Shown here: positions 59,749 through 64,000 of the stretch, piece by piece
How the letters are laid out: every line of letters begins with the position of its first letter
Numbering within the stretch: position 1 is the first letter of the stretch
Source of the DNA: Azotimanducus sp965199815
Lineage (GTDB): Bacteria > Pseudomonadota > Gammaproteobacteria > Pseudomonadales > Azotimanducaceae
Direction of reading: 5' to 3'
DNA length: 64,000 bases
Assembly (NCBI GenBank): GCA_965199815.1
Contig: CBDATE010000034.1
Location: forward strand, 186,001-250,000
The notes under the pieces: model-generated
The model's database searches: none
Seen by the model: only the letters and a program-made list of their open reading frames with translations
Told to the model about the DNA's origin: nothing
Program-made: the position numbers and the translations under genes

Positions 59749-61861
59749 AGTCTGCAAGGCGGCGCGGGCGAAGGCGTTGGCCTATGAGAAATCCTTGCCG
59801 CCCCGTCAACGCAAATCCCTTGGCCAGTATTTCTCCGGATTGCCGCTTGGCAAACTGCTCGCGCATCTGGCGATAGGTAACCAGAACACCGCAGTGCTGG
59901 ACCCCATGGCTGGTCATGGGGACCTCCTTGATGCAGCCTGGACAGTGGCAGGGCAACGAGGCATACAGTTCCGGCGGCTGGATGGCATCGAAATCGACAG
60001 GCCAACCGCCACAGCTTGCGAAACCCGATTGGCTGGCCTGCAGATTCAAGGGACACCGCCTCAACGAACCATCATCGCTGGTGATGCGTTCGCCCCTGCG
60101 TCGCTGGCCGCTCTGCCGAAGAAAACCTACGATCTCGTGATTACCAACCCGCCTTATGTCCGCTACCAGGCCCGCCAGACCGATGCAGGCAAACAAGATG
60201 CTGTCCGCGCCGGGCTGGCGAAAGTTGCCGCGTCGCAATCCGAGCCGAACCGCCATATTTGGCGCGCCCTGATTGAAGGCTATTCCGGCCTTGCGGATCT
60301 ATCAGTCCCAGCCTGGCTGTTGGCGGCTTTGCTGGTGCGCCCCGGGGGAACCTTGGCGATAGTGGCCCCTGCCACTTGGCGGTCGCGCGAGTACGCTGAC
60401 ACGATCCGTTACCTGCTCCTGCGTTGCTTCAAGCTCCGGATAGTTGTCGAAGATACCCAGCCCGGCTGGTTTTCCGATGCCTTGGTGCGCACCCATCTTG
60501 TTGTCGCTCGGCGTCTGTCTTCCAACGAGACTACCCTTTCACTTGGCCAACGTCGAATGTGGGGTTCAGTTCGGTGGCTGCAGGTCGCTCCGGAGGCCTC
60601 CGACGGCGACTCTCTCGTTGGAACCGCATTCCCGGGCAGGTATCCCGAAGCTCAATTCGCTGCCTGGGCGCTCTCCGGGTCCCCACTGCCGATCGAGAAC
60701 ATCCGAGCCCGTTCTCTCCCGTTGCAGGATGAGTGGACTTCGCTGGTCGCGCGTACAAAGCGCAAGAGATGGCAACACACACTCGAAAACGCACCGAAGC
60801 GATTGTCCCTGTTCGGCAGTATTTCATCAGTCCCCCAACCACCACTTCCAGAGTCGCTCCGCGATATCCTGCCATCAAGGGCGCTGTCAGCCCGGCTTGT
60901 GGCGCTGCCAGATGCAGGCATTCAGCCAGGTCAGGGGCTGCGAACCGGTTGCAATCGTTTCTTCTATGTCACTGCCCGAAAATCGTCCCATTCTTCTGTC
61001 GCTGTTGAGGCATCCGATTTTTTCGGTCGTCGGCAGTTTAGCGCTCCGCCGAGCGCGCTTCGGCCGGTCCTGCGCCGACAGTCGGAAATGGGTGCGATGT
61101 CGAACGGGTGCGGACCACGAGGACGGGTTCTGGACCTGAATGATTGGGTTCTTCCGGAGGATTTCGACCGCATTATCAAGGCCGGTGGCACCTGCACCCC
61201 CCGAGGCGCTGCGCCGCCGCAGATTATGCCCGAAGATTTGGCGGACTACGTGCGAAATGCCGCTCATGCTCGCTTGAGTCGAGACCAGGGAAGCTTGCGC
61301 ATTCCGGAGTTGTCCGCCGTCAAAACAAATGTTCGCGATCTTCGCAACGGCCAGGACTGGCCCCGATTCTGGTACATGCTGCCTCCCTTCAGGCCCCGCC
61401 ACATGCCCGCTGCCTTCGTGCCAAGAATCAACCACAGTGTCCCTCATGCGGAAGCCAACCGAGACCCTGCTATTCTGATTGACGCGAATTTCGCGGCAGT
61501 TTGGTCACCAAGCGGCCAATGGTCAGGTTTCGCGCTGAAGGCTCTCTTGAATAGCGCCTGGTGCAAGGTTCTGATGGAGATCATGGGTACTCCAATGGGC
61601 GGTGGTGCACTGAAGTTGGAAGCCGTTCATTTGCGCCAACTTCAAATCCCGCATCTGCAGCCGAGCACCATACACAAACTCGACAAGGTGGGTCGGCGAG
61701 CCGGACCTTATCCGCCGGATGTACAGGAGATGATTGACGGGATAGTGATCGGCACACTGCTGGGTCGATCAGCGAACTGCAAATCCGTTTCGCTGATGAT
61801 CCAGGCATTGGAAGAAAGGGCGCACGAGCTGGCGACATCAAGGCGGAGGAGATCAAGGTGA
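59705..61861 (+). CDS. N6-adenine DNA methyltransferase, Eco57I-like (defence cluster, MTase B)
   Basis: From ATG 59705 the protein has 718 residues; upstream in-frame starts would overlap MTase A more deeply. LPPRQRKSLGQYFSGLPLGK is the QYF motif of gamma-class methyltransferases, LDPMAGHGD (65-73) is motif I, and TNPPYVRYQ (N148) the catalytic NPPY. The C-terminal half contains target-recognition-like sequence (LNSAWCKVLMEIMGTPMGGGALKLEAVHLRQLQIP), as in type IIG or type I specificity regions. No endonuclease domain is visible in this protein. The gene converges on the PLD nuclease. Confidence 0.83.
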   Translation: MDQRLPGHLPVLPIEVCKAARAKALAYEKSLPPRQRKSLGQYFSGLPLGKLLAHLAIGNQNTAVLDPMAGHGDLLDAAWTVAGQRGIQFRRLDGIEIDRPTATACETRLAGLQIQGTPPQRTIIAGDAFAPASLAALPKKTYDLVITNPPYVRYQARQTDAGKQDAVRAGLAKVAASQSEPNRHIWRALIEGYSGLADLSVPAWLLAALLVRPGGTLAIVAPATWRSREYADTIRYLLLRCFKLRIVVEDTQPGWFSDALVRTHLVVARRLSSNETTLSLGQRRMWGSVRWLQVAPEASDGDSLVGTAFPGRYPEAQFAAWALSGSPLPIENIRARSLPLQDEWTSLVARTKRKRWQHTLENAPKRLSLFGSISSVPQPPLPESLRDILPSRALSARLVALPDAGIQPGQGLRTGCNRFFYVTARKSSHSSVAVEASDFFGRRQFSAPPSALRPVLRRQSEMGAMSNGCGPRGRVLDLNDWVLPEDFDRIIKAGGTCTPRGAAPPQIMPEDLADYVRNAAHARLSRDQGSLRIPELSAVKTNVRDLRNGQDWPRFWYMLPPFRPRHMPAAFVPRINHSVPHAEANRDPAILIDANFAAVWSPSGQWSGFALKALLNSAWCKVLMEIMGTPMGGGALKLEAVHLRQLQIPHLQPSTIHKLDKVGRRAGPYPPDVQEMIDGIVIGTLLGRSANCKSVSLMIQALEERAHELATSRRRRSR

Positions 61862-61913
61862 TCGCGCTGCGGGACAAGATCGATCACGAGATGCTGACCG
61901 GAGGGCCACTGCT

Positions 61914-63005
61914 TCAGGGCAACAGGCCGTATAGCCGGTCGCTGTTGCGACCCACACGAAACAGAAGTTCGCCTATTCTTGAAGCCTCCACAAAAGCTCG
62001 GCAGGAGTCTGAATCCCAAGGATGTACCTGCAGTTCAAACCGCCTGGTGTTCAGGCGCCGAAACAGAATGAGGGAATTTCTGTAGTCATGGCCTCCCTGA
62101 GTGATTGAAGGCAAGTTCATCCGCACCATCTTGTTGCCAGGATGCCAAGTGAGTTTGCGATCATCCCAAACGGTCTGGCCGGAGACCAGAACAAGCTCCG
62201 CAAGATGAACGACCTGACCCTCGTCCGAGAGGTTCGCGCCCACACCGAAGAAGTGGGTAGTGCTACGTGGCAACTCCAACTGAGTTCCGGAGCCTCCCTG
62301 AAGGTTGTCAGCCTGGATCCAAACTCTGTCATAGCTCTCCGGATCGGCAACCATCCCCTCGAAAGAATCGCGGGAATCAAGCCCCGAGATGTCGGGTTGG
62401 GGCACCGGCTGGAGTTCCTTGACAGGCCCGGTATGCACGGTTAGCTCACGAAGCGCGGTTAGCTCACGAAGCGACCGATAGCGGTGCAAGATCTCCTGCG
62501 TGAGCGGAGTGGCCATTCGGGTAATGGATTCCCAAGCGGCATCGACTTCGGAGAGGGTTTGATGATTGAGTTGAAGCCAGGCGACCTCGCCGTTTACCGT
62601 CAAGCCACGACTGGTGAGGTTGGCAGACCCTACCAGGCTGCCTGCTGTGCCGTTGGGTCGGCCAACAGCATAGAGCTTTGGGTGAAACGCGATTTTCGGG
62701 TTGAGACTATTGCGCTCGAGCAAATCCGCCCCGGCCACCAGAACACGGCTCCCTGGAACCCTCATCCAATATTCCAGCGCCTCTGGTTCAGTGATTCCAA
62801 AATCCGGAGAGGTCACTATGGTCTTGTTCACCGCGCTCTGGTCGCCGTAGGGGCTTGCTCGCTTGATGTCGTCATGGAGCAACTCGCTGCCCTTGCGGGT
62901 CATATAGGCACTGCAAACTCGAACGCTTTCCACGCCATCACGCATCAAGTCGCGTAGTGCGTTCCGGATTGCTTCCGGTCGCTCTCGATTTTGAACAATA
63001 AACAC
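61914..63005 (-). CDS. PLD-family nuclease (restriction-type)
   Basis: The protein has 363 residues. FHPKLYAVG (H108, K110) and SLVGSANLTSRGL (GSAN at 126-129) form one HKD motif of the phospholipase D superfamily, as in NgoFVII-like and BfiI-like restriction enzymes that dimerise to make one active site. The N-terminus EAIRNALRDLMRDGVESVRVCSAYM is the family's first strand region. The C-terminal half may bind DNA. It is 54 nt downstream of the DUF3320 gene on the same strand and converges on MTase B. Probably the cutting component, or one of two. Confidence 0.8.
   Translation of the reverse strand: MFIVQNRERPEAIRNALRDLMRDGVESVRVCSAYMTRKGSELLHDDIKRASPYGDQSAVNKTIVTSPDFGITEPEALEYWMRVPGSRVLVAGADLLERNSLNPKIAFHPKLYAVGRPNGTAGSLVGSANLTSRGLTVNGEVAWLQLNHQTLSEVDAAWESITRMATPLTQEILHRYRSLRELTALRELTVHTGPVKELQPVPQPDISGLDSRDSFEGMVADPESYDRVWIQADNLQGGSGTQLELPRSTTHFFGVGANLSDEGQVVHLAELVLVSGQTVWDDRKLTWHPGNKMVRMNLPSITQGGHDYRNSLILFRRLNTRRFELQVHPWDSDSCRAFVEASRIGELLFRVGRNSDRLYGLLP
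62438..62473 (-). repeat. 18-bp in-frame tandem repeat in the PLD nuclease gene
   Basis: CGGTTAGCTCACGAAGCG occurs twice without a gap. On the minus strand it encodes part of LRELTALRELT, adding six residues and keeping the frame. Confidence 0.93.
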
Positions 63006-63059
63006 TTGCCTTGTTCTCCCGTTGATATCGGTAGTGACGGGGACCCTTCACAAAGGGAG

Positions 63060-63999
63060 CTACTTCTCGATTCGTAGTTGCCCGTTTCGCTTCACCACCA
63101 CGTCGCTGTCGAGGAGCGCATCGACTTCCGCTGCAACGACAGCCTTCAGGCCTCGAGAGACAGCGCCCAGGCCGAACTGTCGGACCACTTCCTTCGCGAC
63201 CTCGTTTGTGCCTGTGTGCAGCCCCACGTTTTCCTCGAGCGCGGTCAGGATGGCTGCGCGAACCTCGCTCGGGGGAAGCATGTCGGGTTTTCGCAGGCTT
63301 GCGCCGGCATCCTTGCGGTTGCGCACTTTCTGACGAGAGGGGCGATGCGAGGGTGTGCGTGAAGGCGCATCGCCAGTGGTTACAAACCTGTTCACACCCC
63401 CTGCATCCCAACGCAGGACACCCTCCTTGATACTCAATTGCACGGCGCGTTCCACATGGGCGCGAATTCGACTGCCTGTCCTTTGAAGCCCCCACAGCTG
63501 CGTCAGTCTGCGTGCTACTTCGGAGATGTGAACCGGGCCTTCCACCGTCACAATTCGGGTGACCTGTTCGCACAGCTCGCGGATTGGCGTTTCGTGCAGT
63601 TGCGTGGATTCAGAGCGCCGAGGCGTGAACTCTGCCTCCTCGTACAGGCAGATATCCTCACGCTTCTCGTCGCCACCCGCTGCAATTGCGCGCCGCTCCG
63701 GTTGTTGACGAGGTGGTGGCTTCGGCGCAGCCGCGGGTGTCTTCGTGCGTCTCGCACGGTCGATGGCTGCGAGCAGTTTCTGCAGTTCGACATCTCGGTT
63801 GTAGAACCAGTCAGTGCTCCATATACGATGAAACCTCCAGCCGGTGCCTTCGAGCACCGTCTGTCTGAGACGGTCGCGCTCTCGCGCCCAGCTTGATGAG
63901 TGGTAGCGCGCGCCGTCGCACTCGACTGCGAGCAGGTAGTTGCCCTCGCAGTCGGGGTCGTGCACCGCCAGGTCTATGCGAAACCCCTTGGAGCCAACT
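63060..63999 (-). CDS. C-terminus of a large DUF3320/MTES_1575 helicase-nuclease (partial)
   Basis: The frame runs off the right edge; 312 residues are in the window. It begins inside an endonuclease domain: GFRIDLAVHDPD, YLLAVECDGARYHSS, then ARERDRLRQTVLEGTGWRFHRIWSTDWF, the signature of MTES_1575/Vsr-like REase domains. These sit at the end of very large DUF4011-type helicases. The DUF3320 region follows (VTRIVTVEGPVHISEVARRL, QLWGLQRTGSRIRAHVERAV). The tail after about residue 230 (MLPPSEVRAAILTALEENVG) is an additional winged-helix-like part. The helicase half lies beyond position 64000. Confidence 0.83.
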   Translation of the reverse strand, partial: VGSKGFRIDLAVHDPDCEGNYLLAVECDGARYHSSSWARERDRLRQTVLEGTGWRFHRIWSTDWFYNRDVELQKLLAAIDRARRTKTPAAAPKPPPRQQPERRAIAAGGDEKREDICLYEEAEFTPRRSESTQLHETPIRELCEQVTRIVTVEGPVHISEVARRLTQLWGLQRTGSRIRAHVERAVQLSIKEGVLRWDAGGVNRFVTTGDAPSRTPSHRPSRQKVRNRKDAGASLRKPDMLPPSEVRAAILTALEENVGLHTGTNEVAKEVVRQFGLGAVSRGLKAVVAAEVDALLDSDVVVKRNGQLRIEK

Positions 64000-64000
64000 T

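Overview
This window looks like a high-GC gammaproteobacterial chromosome, probably marine or environmental. The order pilQ-aroK-aroB, the large gltB/gltD pair, PlsB, TsaB, Mrp/ApbC, Dcd and a TonB receptor carrying a VLVTGS-type motif all fit Gammaproteobacteria. I cannot place it at genus level. I see no tRNA, rRNA or CRISPR array.

Layout. 1-8.2 kb is core: the end of pilQ, aroK, aroB, then gltD and gltB on the minus strand. 8.5-12.1 kb holds two acyl-CoA dehydrogenases, a small membrane protein and a short-chain dehydrogenase. 12.3-16.7 kb holds a TonB-dependent receptor and a TlpA-like thiol-disulfide lipoprotein. 16.8-24.9 kb is an island: a minus-strand DNA phosphorothioation operon (dndC, a 68-aa partner, dndD, and a dndE fused to a HerA/FtsK-type ATPase), then a solitary phage-type LPD38 polyvalent-protein gene. 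24.95-32.6 kb is tsaB, plsB and an RND efflux pump with its adaptor. Between these genes lie unusual repeats: four 49-bp tandem units and five back-to-back hairpins. 32.8-34.0 kb is an AAA/DUF4143 ATPase.

34.2-45.5 kb encodes a giant (about 3,700 aa) repeat-built autotransporter-like surface protein. Its signal-peptide reading frame is cut off from upstream start codons by a 19-C homopolymer followed by (TC)4. This is a strong candidate for on/off phase variation. 45.6-57.9 kb alternates core and metabolic genes (carotenoid oxygenase, DsbC-like protein, a beta-helix lipoprotein with a diheme cytochrome, trxB, mrp, dcd, a penicillin-acylase-family lipoprotein) with DNA-modification insertions: an IS1595-type transposase remnant next to a beta-class methyltransferase and a truncated partner, and a D12-type adenine methyltransferase. 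57.9-64 kb is a second defence region: two overlapping methyltransferase genes converge on a PLD-family nuclease and on the C-terminus of a DUF3320/MTES_1575-type protein that runs off the window.

Taken together, the window carries a Dnd sulfur-modification module plus four DNA methyltransferases in separate insertions, a probably phase-variable giant surface protein, and several repeat families that touch stop codons. The best candidates for something not yet described are the 57.9-64 kb methyltransferase/PLD/DUF3320 cluster, the DndE-HerA fusion module, and the poly-C switch.
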